A DNA stretch of 64,000 nucleotides from Xenophilus sp. L33 (GTDB taxonomy: Bacteria > Pseudomonadota > Gammaproteobacteria > Burkholderiales > Burkholderiaceae_C): contig NZ_LMUW01000221.1 in assembly GCF_009765735.1 (NCBI RefSeq), forward strand, positions 167,586-231,585. The letters run 5' to 3'. The notes beneath the pieces were generated by a model. It worked only from the letters and a program-made list of their open reading frames with translations, was not told where the DNA came from and did no database searches. Positions 1 through 8,258 of the stretch are shown in pieces. Position 1 is the first letter of the stretch; each line of letters begins with the position of its first letter. A program made the position numbers and the translations under genes.

Positions 1-421
1 GCCTGTCGGCGTAATCGACGTTGTCGCCGATCCAGGCCATCGCCAGCGGGATCACGCCGGCGGCGGCCATGCCCCAGAGCGCGCGCGCCAGCACCAGCGC
101 ACCGAAGCCCGGCGCCAGCGTCGAGGCCAGCGCGGCGATCGCGCAGCCGTAGAGCGCGACGCACATCATGCGGGTCTTGCCGTAGCGGTCGCCGAGCGGG
201 CCGAACAGCAGCTGCATCAGCCCGTAGGCGACCGAGAAGCCGATGATCACCTGCCCGGCCACGCCCGGTGCGATGTCGAAGTCGGCGGCCAGGCGCGGCA
301 GCATCGCGTCGCACACGCGCAGGGCGGCGCCGCTGAAGAAGGCCGCCGAGGCCAGGAGCAGGATGGCTGCGTCCTGCGCGCGGGTCGTGCCGCTGGATGA
401 AGGCGGCACGCCGGCGCTCAT
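1..421 (-). CDS. MFS transporter, N-terminal part (cut by window edge)
   Basis: The first 140 residues of a major facilitator superfamily permease are present and the C-terminal part lies outside the window. After a hydrophilic N-terminus of about 17 residues, hydrophobic helices alternate with loops. The loop motif GPLGDRYGKTR at residues 74-84 is the MFS motif A between helices 2 and 3. The ATG overlaps the stop of the upstream racemase gene (ATGA), so it is the last visible member of a four-gene unit transcribed leftward from about 3.8 kb. That context suggests uptake or export of the acid processed by the racemase, which is inference. The substrate cannot be read from the sequence. Confidence 0.85.
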   Translation of the reverse strand, partial: MSAGVPPSSSGTTRAQDAAILLLASAAFFSGAALRVCDAMLPRLAADFDIAPGVAGQVIIGFSVAYGLMQLLFGPLGDRYGKTRMMCVALYGCAIAALASTLAPGFGALVLARALWGMAAAGVIPLAMAWIGDNVDYADR

Positions 422-1518
422 TCGGTCCAGCGCGCCAGCACGTCCGAGGCTTCGCTGGCCGCGGCCGGTGCCGGCCCGCGGATCGCCGACGGCGTGCGCG
501 AGAAGCGTGGCGCCGGCGCCGGATGGCGGATGCCCTCGACGTCGACGAAGGCCTTTCGCGCCGCGTTGTGCGGATGCAGCGGCGCCTCGCTCAGGGGCAG
601 CACCGGCGCGAAGCAGACGTCGGTGCCTTCGAGCTCCGCCACCCATTCGGCCTGCGTCTTCGTCTTGAAGAGACGTTCGAACTCGGCCTTCAGCAAAGGC
701 CAGCGGGCGCGGTCCGGCTGCACGTCGCGCAGCGCCGGCGCCACGCCCATGCGCTCGCAGATGTCGGCGAAGAACTGCGGCTCGATCGAGCCGATCGACA
801 CGTGCTTGCCGTCCGCGGTCTCGAAGACGCCGTACCACGGCGCGCCGCCGTCGAGCAGGTTGCTGCCGCGCTCTTCCTTCATCACGCCGCGCAGGCTCTG
901 GGTGACGAAGTTGCTCATCAGCGAGATCACGCCGTCGGACATCGCGGCGTCGACCACCTGGCCGCGGCCCGAACGCTTGGCCTCGTGCAGCGCGGCCAGG
1001 ATGCCGACGATCAGGTAGAGGCTGCCGCCGCCGTAGTCGCCGACGAGGTTGAGCGGCGGCACCGGCGGGCCGCCGGCCGGGCCGGTGGCGTGCAGCGCGC
1101 CGGTGATCGAGATGTAGTTGATGTCGTGGCCGGCCGCCAGCGCGAGCGGGCCTTCCTGGCCCCAGCCGGTCATGCGGCCGTAGACCAGCCGCGGATTGCG
1201 CTCGGCCACCTCGGCCGGACCGAAGCCCAGGCGCTCCATGACGCCGGGCCGGAAGCCCTCGACGAGCACGTCGGCGCGCTCGAGCAGCTGCCAGACCTCG
1301 GCCTGCGCCTCGGGCTTCTTCAGGTCGGCCAGGAGCACGGTGCGGCCGCGGCCGGTGATGTTGTGGCGGTCGCCGAGCTTCTTGCCCGGCCGGTCGATGC
1401 TGACCACGTCGGCGCCCATGTCGGACAGGAGCATGCAGGCGAAGGGGCCGGGCCCGATGCCCGCGAATTCGACGACGCGGAGTCCGGCGAGCGGGCCGGT
1501 GGCGGGAGTGGTGGACAT
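418..1518 (-). CDS. Alpha-methylacyl-CoA racemase (CaiB/BaiF family)
   Basis: This 366-residue protein belongs to CoA-transferase family III. It has the N-terminal LAGLRVVEFAGIGPGPFA segment typical of the family. Residues that act in alpha-methylacyl-CoA racemases are conserved: H131 in GHDINY, D161 in VGDYGG and E246 in IEPQF. This favours a racemase that interconverts (2R)- and (2S)-methylacyl-CoA over a true CoA transferase. Such enzymes prepare methyl-branched side chains of sterols, bile acids or isoprenoids for beta-oxidation. The gene follows the membrane protein gene by 43 bp and overlaps the downstream MFS gene by 4 bp. The family call is firm; the substrate is inferred from neighbours. 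Confidence 0.92.
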   Translation of the reverse strand: MSTTPATGPLAGLRVVEFAGIGPGPFACMLLSDMGADVVSIDRPGKKLGDRHNITGRGRTVLLADLKKPEAQAEVWQLLERADVLVEGFRPGVMERLGFGPAEVAERNPRLVYGRMTGWGQEGPLALAAGHDINYISITGALHATGPAGGPPVPPLNLVGDYGGGSLYLIVGILAALHEAKRSGRGQVVDAAMSDGVISLMSNFVTQSLRGVMKEERGSNLLDGGAPWYGVFETADGKHVSIGSIEPQFFADICERMGVAPALRDVQPDRARWPLLKAEFERLFKTKTQAEWVAELEGTDVCFAPVLPLSEAPLHPHNAARKAFVDVEGIRHPAPAPRFSRTPSAIRGPAPAAASEASDVLARWTE

Positions 1519-1561
1519 GGTGGTGGGACGCTTTCTCTTCGGGTGGGAACGGTAGCGGAAA

Positions 1562-2959
1562 TCAGGCGTGGCTGCGCATCAGCATCGAGGCGGTGCCGAG
1601 GCCCAGCGACGCGATCGCGATGCAGAGCAGGGCGTAGGTCTGGTTGATGCGCACCGTGACGGCATAGATCGAGAAGCCGGAATAGCGGCTGGCCATCAGC
1701 GCGGTCATCGAGAACGGCGTCGCGCAACTGGCCAGCGACCAGCCGACCAGGATCGCTGCCAGGTGCGGCATCGGCGGCAGGCCGAGCACGGCAGGCGGCA
1801 GCGACGACGCGACCAGCACCGACGACAGCACCGGATGCACCGCCGCGAAGGCCAGGACGATGATCGCCAGCATCAGCACCAGGCAGGCCAGCACGGCGGA
1901 GTGCGCGAGCGCGCCGCCGATCACGGCGGTCCACGACGACGGGATCGCGCTCGCGATCACCGTGCCGCCGCAGCCCGCCGCCATGAAGAGCGCCACCTCG
2001 CCGGCCAGTCGCGGCATCGCGGCGACGTCGGCCTTCAGACGCTCGGTGGCCTGCGCGAGACGACGCCGGCCGCGGGCCTGCAGCGCATGCAGCGCCAGCA
2101 CCACGAAGGGGATGACGATCACGATCGCGCCGGTGACCGAGATGCCGAGCGAACGCGCGACCACCATCACGATGCCGAGGAAGGCGGCCATGGCGCTGAT
2201 CATCGGCAGCAGCGCGGCCCAGAGCGACGGGTCGGGCCGCTCCGGCGGCGCCGACGCACCGCGCCGGCGCAGTCGCCAGAGGTCGAGCAGCACGCCGATC
2301 AGCACCGCGCCCGCCGCGAGGCCCAGGGTCAGCGGCACGATCGCGAACCAGGTGAGGCCGGGGTAGAGCGCCAGCAGGATCGTCAGGTTGCTCACCATCG
2401 GGCTCCACAGCGTGGCGGCGGCGAAGCTGCGGGTGACGGCGGCGAACATCGCCAGCCGGTCTTCCTCCACCGCGACCTCGCCCTGCGAGGCCATCTGCAG
2501 CAGCAGGTTGACGCCGGCCATGCCGAGCAGCCCGCCGAAGAGCTGGCTGGCCACCGAGAACCAGGCGTAGCGGGTGCGCATGCCGCTGGCCAGCAGGTGC
2601 AGCGCCACCACCTTGGTGTGCGGGCTCTCGAGCGAGGCGCGGCCGAGCAGCGACACCGACGAGATCAGCGACACCATCAGCCCGCCGATCGCGATGCCGC
2701 GCGCGAGGCTCTCCACCGGCGCCGACGAGAAGGGCAGCAGCGCGAGGCTCACCAGGCCGACCCCGGCCGCGACCCGCCGGATGCTCGGCGGGATGCGCCG
2801 GTATTCCAGCGCGAGGAACAGCGCCGCCGCCGCGCCCTGCACCCACACCGCACCGGAGTGCGGGCGGAACAGTTGCACCAGCATGGCCACGGCGACCACC
2901 ACCAGGCAGCCCGCGCCCGACCAGCGGTGGGGTTCGTCGGCCGCGATCGCGACGCTCAT
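1562..2959 (-). CDS. Polytopic membrane protein of unknown family, probable transporter
   Basis: This 465-residue protein is mostly hydrophobic, with roughly ten to twelve predicted membrane segments and only short charged loops, for example an Arg-rich loop near residue 230. I do not recognise the family. Two similar hydrophobic stretches carry a small-residue/proline break, around SFAAATLWSPMVSNL and SLASCATPFSMTAL. This resembles the duplicated half-helix layout of ion-transporter superfamily permeases such as DASS or ArsB, but that is only an impression. It lies 7 bp downstream of the duplicated-domain gene and 43 bp upstream of the racemase gene, so a role in moving the pathway substrate is plausible. 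Confidence 0.75.
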   Translation of the reverse strand: MSVAIAADEPHRWSGAGCLVVVAVAMLVQLFRPHSGAVWVQGAAAALFLALEYRRIPPSIRRVAAGVGLVSLALLPFSSAPVESLARGIAIGGLMVSLISSVSLLGRASLESPHTKVVALHLLASGMRTRYAWFSVASQLFGGLLGMAGVNLLLQMASQGEVAVEEDRLAMFAAVTRSFAAATLWSPMVSNLTILLALYPGLTWFAIVPLTLGLAAGAVLIGVLLDLWRLRRRGASAPPERPDPSLWAALLPMISAMAAFLGIVMVVARSLGISVTGAIVIVIPFVVLALHALQARGRRRLAQATERLKADVAAMPRLAGEVALFMAAGCGGTVIASAIPSSWTAVIGGALAHSAVLACLVLMLAIIVLAFAAVHPVLSSVLVASSLPPAVLGLPPMPHLAAILVGWSLASCATPFSMTALMASRYSGFSIYAVTVRINQTYALLCIAIASLGLGTASMLMRSHA

Positions 2960-2966
2960 CGGCCGC

Positions 2967-3812
2967 TCACGCCAGCAGCAGCAGCGCCGCCTCCTTGGCG
3001 GTCTGGCCGACCTTGACGCCCTTGGCGCGGGCCACGCTGTTGCAGGCGCTGATGACGCCGTCGAAGTAGGTGCTCTGGCCGTCGCCCATGCGCGCGGTGA
3101 GCGCGCTGACCGAGGCGCCGGCGATGCCGTCGGGCTCGACCGCTTCCAATGCGCTCAGGCCCGAATCGTTCTTGCCGATGCCGCCGTCCGAGCAGATGAA
3201 GGCCCAGGGCCGGTAGTCGCGGAAGTAGCCGATCACGCTGCGCCCGGTGTGGCCGGCGGTGCACAGCACGTTGCGCTCCTTGTCTTCCGGCAGCGCGTAG
3301 GCGATCGAATCGGTGCAGACGATGCTGCGGCCGCTGGCCGCCGTGTGGATCACGCGCCGGCGGGTCGGCTCGAACTGCGCCGGCTTCTTCTCGCCGGTCA
3401 GCATGCAGCGCGCGGCGTCCGCCGTGCGCATGCCGGGCTCGATGCCGAGCGCCTGGGCCGCGTCGTTGACCCGGCTGACGATGCCGTTGTCGTAGAGGTC
3501 GGCGCCGTTGCCCATCTCGGCGGTCATCACGTCGACCGCGGCCGACGGGATGCCGAGCGCCTCGTAGTACCAGAGGCCGGCGATGCCGGCGCCGTCCTTG
3601 CCGATCGCGCAGTCCAGGCCGATCACGGCGCGCGGCTTCGCCGACATCACCATGCGGGCGCACAGCACGCCGGAATAGGAGGAGTTCACGACCAGGTCGC
3701 CGTGGGTGGCGGGCTGCTCGGCGACATAGCCTTCGACATAGGTGGCGGAGTCGAAGACCAGGATGCGGCCGGCGGGGCTTTCGACGATGCGGGGGGCGTG
3801 GCTGGATGCCAT
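2967..3812 (-). CDS. Unknown protein made of two copies of one domain
   Basis: This is a soluble-looking 281-residue protein that I cannot assign to a family. The two halves resemble each other. Residues about 42-135 carry GLDCAIGKDGAG, TAEMGNGADLYDNGIVS and ALGIEPGMRTADAA. Residues about 190-281 carry CSDGGIGKNDSG, TARMGDGQSTYFDGVIS and AKGVKVGQTAKEAA in the same order. The conserved Asp, Gly and Lys residues look functional. I chose ATG 3812 because a GAAGG ribosome site precedes it; an ATG 60 bp further upstream would overlap the operator at 3859-3873. It heads the leftward unit with the membrane protein, racemase and MFS genes, so it probably acts in the same pathway. Confidence 0.8.
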   Translation of the reverse strand: MASSHAPRIVESPAGRILVFDSATYVEGYVAEQPATHGDLVVNSSYSGVLCARMVMSAKPRAVIGLDCAIGKDGAGIAGLWYYEALGIPSAAVDVMTAEMGNGADLYDNGIVSRVNDAAQALGIEPGMRTADAARCMLTGEKKPAQFEPTRRRVIHTAASGRSIVCTDSIAYALPEDKERNVLCTAGHTGRSVIGYFRDYRPWAFICSDGGIGKNDSGLSALEAVEPDGIAGASVSALTARMGDGQSTYFDGVISACNSVARAKGVKVGQTAKEAALLLLA

Positions 3813-3858
3813 GGGGTTGAACCTTCGAAGTTGAAATTCACGATCGATCGACCAACCT

Positions 3859-3873
3859 AATGGTAAATCCATT
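3859..3873. promoter_or_regulatory. Operator AATGG-TAAAT-CCATT
   Basis: A perfect 5-bp inverted repeat with a 5-bp spacer lies between the leftward racemase unit and the rightward gntR gene. The same arms and spacing occur at 4864, 11074 and 11147. The layout matches sites of FadR/PdhR-type GntR proteins (TGGT-N3-ACCA core). The likely ligand is the regulator encoded at 3961, which would then be autoregulated. Confidence 0.7.
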
Positions 3874-3960
3874 TGTCCAAATGACGAACATGCACAATGA
3901 TCCAGCGGCCGCCTCCGAGCGGCCGGGCTCGACAGATATCAAGAGATAGGAGGGAACACC

Positions 3961-4782
3961 ATGGAACCGACCCCAGACCTGGCTTTCCAGAAGATCAAGA
4001 CCCGCAGGGTGTTCGAGGAGATTTGCGAGCAGATTCGCAACCGGCTCAGCTCAGGCGTGCTCAAGCCCGGCGACAAGCTGCCGGCCGAGCGAGAACTGGC
4101 CGTCGAATTCAAGGTCAGCCGGCCCGCCGTGCGCGAAGCGCTGCGCACGCTCGAGATCTCGGGCGTGGTGTCGCTGCGCAAGGGCGTCAAGGGCGGCGCC
4201 TTCATCCGCGACGGCAACCCCGCGATGCTGACCCAGTCGCTGCAGGACCTGATGTTCCTGGGCACCGTGTCGCTGCGCAGCCTCGCCGAGGCGCGGGTGC
4301 TGATCAACCAGATGGTGATCCGGCTGGCCTGCGAACGCGCCACCGAGGAAGACTTCCAGGCGATCCAGGAGAACATCGACTTCATCGAGAGCAGCGACGA
4401 CCTGCTGCACCGGGCCAATGCCGGCGTGCTGTTCTTCCGCCTGATCGCCCGCGCCACCCGCAACGAGGTGCTGATGATGCTGGTCGATTCACTCGGCGAC
4501 ATCATCCGCGTGGTCATCGACCGCACCGGCCGCCGGGCCCGGCCCGAGCTGGTGCCGGTGCGCCGCAACCTGCTGAAGGCGATGCGCGAGCGCGATGCCG
4601 AGACGGCCATCAAGTGGATGGACGAATACCTGAACACGGTGCACCGCGAGCTGGAGAGCGACCCCATCGAACTGGTCAAGCCCGGACGCGCCGTGGCCGC
4701 GGTGGCGGCCGTGGCGCGCAAGACGCCGGGCAAGGCGGCGGCGAAGCCGGCCGTTGCAGCGAAGACGGCCGCGGCGGAGTAG
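3961..4782 (+). CDS. FadR-type GntR regulator with FCD domain and Ala/Lys-rich tail
   Basis: This 273-residue regulator has a winged helix-turn-helix at about residues 15-80 (motifs KPGDKLPAERELA and SRPAVREALRTLE). An all-helical FCD ligand-binding domain follows at about 88-235. The FCD histidines that usually bind metal are replaced (LFFRLIARATRN), so metal binding is unlikely. After residue 240 comes an Ala/Lys-rich tail with repeated AVAA and KPA/KTA units, resembling histone-like tails and unusual in this family. A strong AGGAGGG ribosome site precedes ATG 3961. It is divergent from the racemase unit, lies upstream of the amidohydrolase gene and sits between two AATGG-N5-CCATT sites. 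It is probably the local repressor, released by an acyl-CoA or acid intermediate. Confidence 0.92.
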   Translation: MEPTPDLAFQKIKTRRVFEEICEQIRNRLSSGVLKPGDKLPAERELAVEFKVSRPAVREALRTLEISGVVSLRKGVKGGAFIRDGNPAMLTQSLQDLMFLGTVSLRSLAEARVLINQMVIRLACERATEEDFQAIQENIDFIESSDDLLHRANAGVLFFRLIARATRNEVLMMLVDSLGDIIRVVIDRTGRRARPELVPVRRNLLKAMRERDAETAIKWMDEYLNTVHRELESDPIELVKPGRAVAAVAAVARKTPGKAAAKPAVAAKTAAAE

Positions 4783-4838
4783 CCGGAACCCTGGGAAAAC
4801 CCTGCGCGGACGGCCGCCGCGCCGGACGGCCGGGCGTG

Positions 4839-4866
4839 TTGACAAGGCGTTTTTTCGACCTAGAAT
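4839..4866 (+). promoter_or_regulatory. Sigma70-type promoter of the amidohydrolase gene
   Basis: TTGACA at 4839-4844 and TAGAAT at 4861-4866 are separated by 16 bp. This is a near-consensus vegetative promoter in otherwise GC-rich DNA. The operator at 4864-4878 overlaps its -10 element, which fits simple repression. Confidence 0.75.
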
Positions 4867-4878
4867 GGTAATACCATT
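4864..4878. promoter_or_regulatory. Operator AATGGT-AAT-ACCATT
   Basis: A perfect 6-bp inverted repeat with a 3-bp spacer covers the end of the -10 box and the likely start point of the promoter in front of the amidohydrolase gene. It matches the sites at 3859, 11074 and 11147. A bound FadR-type repressor would block transcription here. Confidence 0.78.
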
Positions 4879-4914
4879 TAAACTCGCCCCACCACCCGTC
4901 ATCCGAGGATCCCC

Positions 4915-6147
4915 ATGACAGAAATCGTCGTCAACGAAGCGAACCAGTGGCGCCTGAACACTCCGGGCGCGCAGGACTGGGAGAAGTCGGCCACCCCCGG
5001 TGCGCCCAACAAGTACCTGATGATCTCGTCGGACACCCATGCCAACGAACCCGGCAACCTCTGGGCCGAGCGCATCGACGCCAAGTACAAGGACCGCCTG
5101 CCCAAGATGTGGGTCGACGAGAAGGGCATCCAGTGGCGCAAGATGGAAGCCTCCGAGCAGGCCGACCGCCTGGTGCTGGCCCGCCTCGAAGGCGAGGACC
5201 TGGCCCGATCCAAGGCCGGCGCCACCGCCACCGAGAAGGGTCCGTCGGTCGAGCAGCGCCTGGCCGACCTCGGCATGGACGGCATCGACGGCGAAGTCAT
5301 CTTCCCCGGCAAGGGCCTGGGCATGTGGTACACGTTCGACCCCGCCTTCGCCCACGCGCAGGTCGAGGTCTACAACACCTGGGCCTGGGAGACCTTCGGT
5401 CCCCACATCGACCGCCTCTCGCCGGCCGCCGCGCTGGCCACCGGCGACGTCGAGGCCACGATGAAGGAAATCGATCGCTGCCTGAAGCTGGGCTTCCGCC
5501 ACTTCACGCTGCCCTGCAAGCCGCTCTTCGGGCCGCCCAAGACCAACGAGCTCAACTACAACAAGGTCGACTTCGACCCCATGTGGGCCCGCTTCGTCGA
5601 GGCCGACGTGGCCGCCACCTTCCACGTCTCCACCGGCAAGGACCCGCGCACCACCCGCGGCCTGGGCGGCGCGGTCGTCAACTACGTGGTGCACTCGCTG
5701 TCGCCGACGCTGGAGCCGCTGGTCAACATCTGCGCCTCGGGCGTGGCCGAGCGCTTCCCGGACCTGAAGTTCGGCAGCGTCGAGGCCGGCATCGGCTGGG
5801 TGCCATGGATGCTCGACGCCATGGACGAGGCCTACCTGAAGCATCACTTCTGGGTCAAGCCGAAGCTCAAGGCGCTGCCCTCGGACTTCTTCAAGGCCAA
5901 GGGTTTCGCCACCTTCGGCGAAGACCGCTCGGGCCTGGCGCTGATGGAAGAGCACGGCCTGGAGAACAACTTCATGTGGGCCAACGACTATCCGCACCAC
6001 GAAGGCACCTGGCCGCATTCGGCCCAGGCGATCGAGCGCGAGATGGGCCGCATCTCCGAGAACAGCCGCCGCAAGGTGCTGGGCGAGAACGCGGCCAAGG
6101 TCTTCGGCTTCAAGGAAGTGCTCGAGCGCTACAACGCGAAGGCCTGA
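4915..6147 (+). CDS. Amidohydrolase family 2 metal-dependent hydrolase or decarboxylase
   Basis: This 410-residue TIM-barrel protein is of the amidohydrolase-related type that includes ACMSD-like decarboxylases. The N-terminal ISSDTHANEP segment holds the first metal-ligand region as a D-x-H variant. NDYPHHEGTWP near the C-terminus supplies the conserved Asp and nearby His. Members of this family often sit in steroid, terpenoid and aromatic catabolic clusters, where they cleave C-N or C-C bonds or hydrolyse rings; the substrate here is unknown. It has its own promoter with an overlapping operator and is followed by a hairpin terminator before the cupin gene. No signal peptide is visible, so it should be cytoplasmic. 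Confidence 0.88.
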   Translation: MTEIVVNEANQWRLNTPGAQDWEKSATPGAPNKYLMISSDTHANEPGNLWAERIDAKYKDRLPKMWVDEKGIQWRKMEASEQADRLVLARLEGEDLARSKAGATATEKGPSVEQRLADLGMDGIDGEVIFPGKGLGMWYTFDPAFAHAQVEVYNTWAWETFGPHIDRLSPAAALATGDVEATMKEIDRCLKLGFRHFTLPCKPLFGPPKTNELNYNKVDFDPMWARFVEADVAATFHVSTGKDPRTTRGLGGAVVNYVVHSLSPTLEPLVNICASGVAERFPDLKFGSVEAGIGWVPWMLDAMDEAYLKHHFWVKPKLKALPSDFFKAKGFATFGEDRSGLALMEEHGLENNFMWANDYPHHEGTWPHSAQAIEREMGRISENSRRKVLGENAAKVFGFKEVLERYNAKA

Positions 6148-6151
6148 GCCA

Positions 6152-6203
6152 CGCCAGGGCCTGCACGGCGCCAGCGCACGACTCGCGTGCCCTGGCGCTT
6201 TTT
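6152..6203 (+). terminator. Hairpin with U-run after the amidohydrolase gene
   Basis: CGCCAGGGC at 6152-6160 pairs perfectly with GCCCTGGCG at 6189-6197, followed by CTTTTTC. The loop is 28 nt and contains further complementary GCACG/CGTGC arms. It lies between the amidohydrolase and cupin genes and probably reduces read-through. Confidence 0.7.
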
Positions 6204-6237
6204 CGTTCTGAATCGTTTCCCTTCACCGGACCCCACC

Positions 6238-6648
6238 ATGAACGCCGTCACCGCCATCACGCCCAACTACCCCGCGCACGCCAAGCTGACCGACGACGAC
6301 TCGCGCTACGTCGACGTCGCCAGCCTGCCCTGGAAGCCGACGCCGACACCTGGCATCGAGATGAAGATCCTGATGCAGGACGAGTCGAGCGGCCTGCTCA
6401 CCGCGCTGTTCCGCTGGGAGCCGGGCACGCAACTGCCGCTGCACGAGCATGTCGAGATCGAGCAGACCTACGTGCTGTCGGGCAGCATCGTCGACGAGGA
6501 AGGCGAGGTGCGCGAAGGCGACTACGTCTGGCGGCCGAAGGGCAACCGGCACCTGGCGCGCTCGCCCGACGGTGCGTTGGTCATCTCCTTCTTCCTGAAG
6601 CCCAACAAGTTCCTCGAAGGCGAGCATGCCGGCAAGGAGCTGAAGTAG
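6238..6648 (+). CDS. Cupin-domain protein, ChrR-like
   Basis: This is a 136-residue single-domain cupin. The metal-binding motifs are visible: LPLHEHVEIEQTYVLSG gives the HxH-x4-E-type first motif, and GDYVWRPKGNRHLA gives the second with its His. It resembles the ChrR/anti-ECFsigma C-terminal cupin and small oxygenase-like cupins. The role could be a dioxygenase, an isomerase or a sensor. It lies between the amidohydrolase and a flavoprotein on the same strand, so catabolic use is more likely than signalling. ATG 6238 is used; an in-frame ATG at 6187 lies in the terminator hairpin and is unlikely. Confidence 0.85.
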   Translation: MNAVTAITPNYPAHAKLTDDDSRYVDVASLPWKPTPTPGIEMKILMQDESSGLLTALFRWEPGTQLPLHEHVEIEQTYVLSGSIVDEEGEVREGDYVWRPKGNRHLARSPDGALVISFFLKPNKFLEGEHAGKELK

Positions 6649-6668
6649 CCGACCGTCCGACACGCCAG

Positions 6669-8258
6669 GTGAAGCTCTCCTTCGACGTCGTGGTGGTCGG
6701 CGGCGGCGCCTCCGGCCTGGCCGCCGCGATCGAGGCGGCCGCGGCCGGCGCCAGCACGCTGGTGCTCGAGAAGAACCCGATGCTGGGCGGCAGCAGCCGC
6801 CTGTCGGTCGGCTCGATCAACGCCGCCGGCTCGAGCCTGCAGCGTCGTGCCGGCATCGTCGACACGCCCGACGAGCACTTCGCCGACATGGACCACTACA
6901 CCGGCGCCTTCGCCGGCCGCGACAACCTGGCGCTGCGCCGCCTGCTGGTCGACCATGCGGCCGAGACGCTCGAGTGGCTGATGTCGCTCGGCCTGGCCTT
7001 CTACGGGCCCACCGCCGATCCGCCGGCGCGGCATCCGCGCATGCACAACGTGCTGCCGAATTCGCGCGCCTATCCCTACTACCTCGGGCGCGAGGCCAGG
7101 CGGCGCGGCGTCGAGGTGCGGCTCGATGCGCGGGTGGCCGCACTGCTGCGCGCACCGGATGGCGGTGTCCGTGGCGTGTCGGCGCAGATCGAGGGCAACG
7201 CGGTCGAGATCGAAGCCCGGCGCGGCGTGGTGCTGGCCGCCGGCGACTACAGCAACGGCACCGAGATGAAGCAGCGCTTCCGGCCGGAGCTGCAGCAGAT
7301 CCGCGGCGTCAACCCGACCGCCACCGGCGACGGCCACCGCATGGCCGAGGCCTTCGGCGCCGCCCTGGTGAACGGCGAAGTTGTCTACGGGCCGGGCCTG
7401 CGCTTCGTCGAGCCGGCCAAGCCGAACCTGGTGCGGCGGCTGCCGCCGTCGTGGTGGCTCGGCAAGCTGATGCAGCTCGCGTTGAACCGGCTGCCGATCG
7501 CCTTGTTCAGGCCCTTCGTCATGTCCTTCATGACCGCCTCGCTCGGTCCGGAGGCATCGATGCTGCGCGCCGGCGCGGTGCTGGTGAACGCCGAAGGCCA
7601 GCGCTTCGGCGACGAGCTGCAGCAGCCCGGCCTGGCGATCGCGCGCCAGACCGGCGGCCTCGCCTGGCTGCTGTTCGACAGCCGCGTGGCCGAGCGCTTT
7701 TCCGCGCCGCCGCACTACGTGTCGACCGCGCCGGGCGTCGCCTTCGCCTACCTGCCGGACTACCGGCGCCATCGGGCCGACCTGTACCACGTGGCACCGA
7801 GCATCGCGGCGCTGGCGCAGCAGCTGAAGATGCCGCCGGCAGTGCTGCAGGCGGCGATCGAGGCGCACAACCGGCAGCTCGAGGCGCAGCCCGCGACCGC
7901 GGGCTCCGCGCAGCGTCTGCCCGTGACGCAAGGACCGTTCTATGCCCTTGGGCCGCTGGAAAGCCGCATCGTCATCACCGACGGCGGCCTGGCGGTCAAC
8001 GGCTCGCACCAAGTGCTGGACCGGGAAGGCCGTGTGGTCCCGAGGCTCTACGCGGCGGGCTCGGTGGGCCAGGGCGGCGCGCTGCTGGCGGGCAACGGCC
8101 ACCACATCTGCTGGGCGGTGACCTCCGGGCGCAGGTCGGGGCGGTTCGCGGCGCAATCGCTGGCGCCGCAGGAAAATGAGAAGGCCGAACGGGCAGCAAT
8201 GCCGCCCGAGGCCGAGCTCACTTCTTCTGGCGCTCGTTCCACAAGTCGAGGTACTTGA
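6669..8258 (+). CDS. FAD-dependent oxidoreductase of the fumarate reductase/ketosteroid dehydrogenase type
   Basis: This is a 529-residue flavoprotein starting at GTG 6669, just before the beta-strand VVVVGGGASGLAAAIEAA that forms the FAD-binding GxGxxG fold. VLEKNPMLGGSS follows, and the C-terminal FAD-contact segment is GSVGQGGALLAGNGHH. The family catalyses dehydrogenation or reduction at C=C bonds next to carbonyls, as in fumarate reductases, urocanate reductase and ketosteroid dehydrogenases. It is 20 bp downstream of the cupin gene. No signal peptide or haem motif is visible, so it is probably cytoplasmic. The last 41 bp overlap the convergent gntR gene, and the C-terminal tail of about 30 residues looks poorly conserved. 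Confidence 0.87.
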   Translation: MKLSFDVVVVGGGASGLAAAIEAAAAGASTLVLEKNPMLGGSSRLSVGSINAAGSSLQRRAGIVDTPDEHFADMDHYTGAFAGRDNLALRRLLVDHAAETLEWLMSLGLAFYGPTADPPARHPRMHNVLPNSRAYPYYLGREARRRGVEVRLDARVAALLRAPDGGVRGVSAQIEGNAVEIEARRGVVLAAGDYSNGTEMKQRFRPELQQIRGVNPTATGDGHRMAEAFGAALVNGEVVYGPGLRFVEPAKPNLVRRLPPSWWLGKLMQLALNRLPIALFRPFVMSFMTASLGPEASMLRAGAVLVNAEGQRFGDELQQPGLAIARQTGGLAWLLFDSRVAERFSAPPHYVSTAPGVAFAYLPDYRRHRADLYHVAPSIAALAQQLKMPPAVLQAAIEAHNRQLEAQPATAGSAQRLPVTQGPFYALGPLESRIVITDGGLAVNGSHQVLDREGRVVPRLYAAGSVGQGGALLAGNGHHICWAVTSGRRSGRFAAQSLAPQENEKAERAAMPPEAELTSSGARSTSRGT

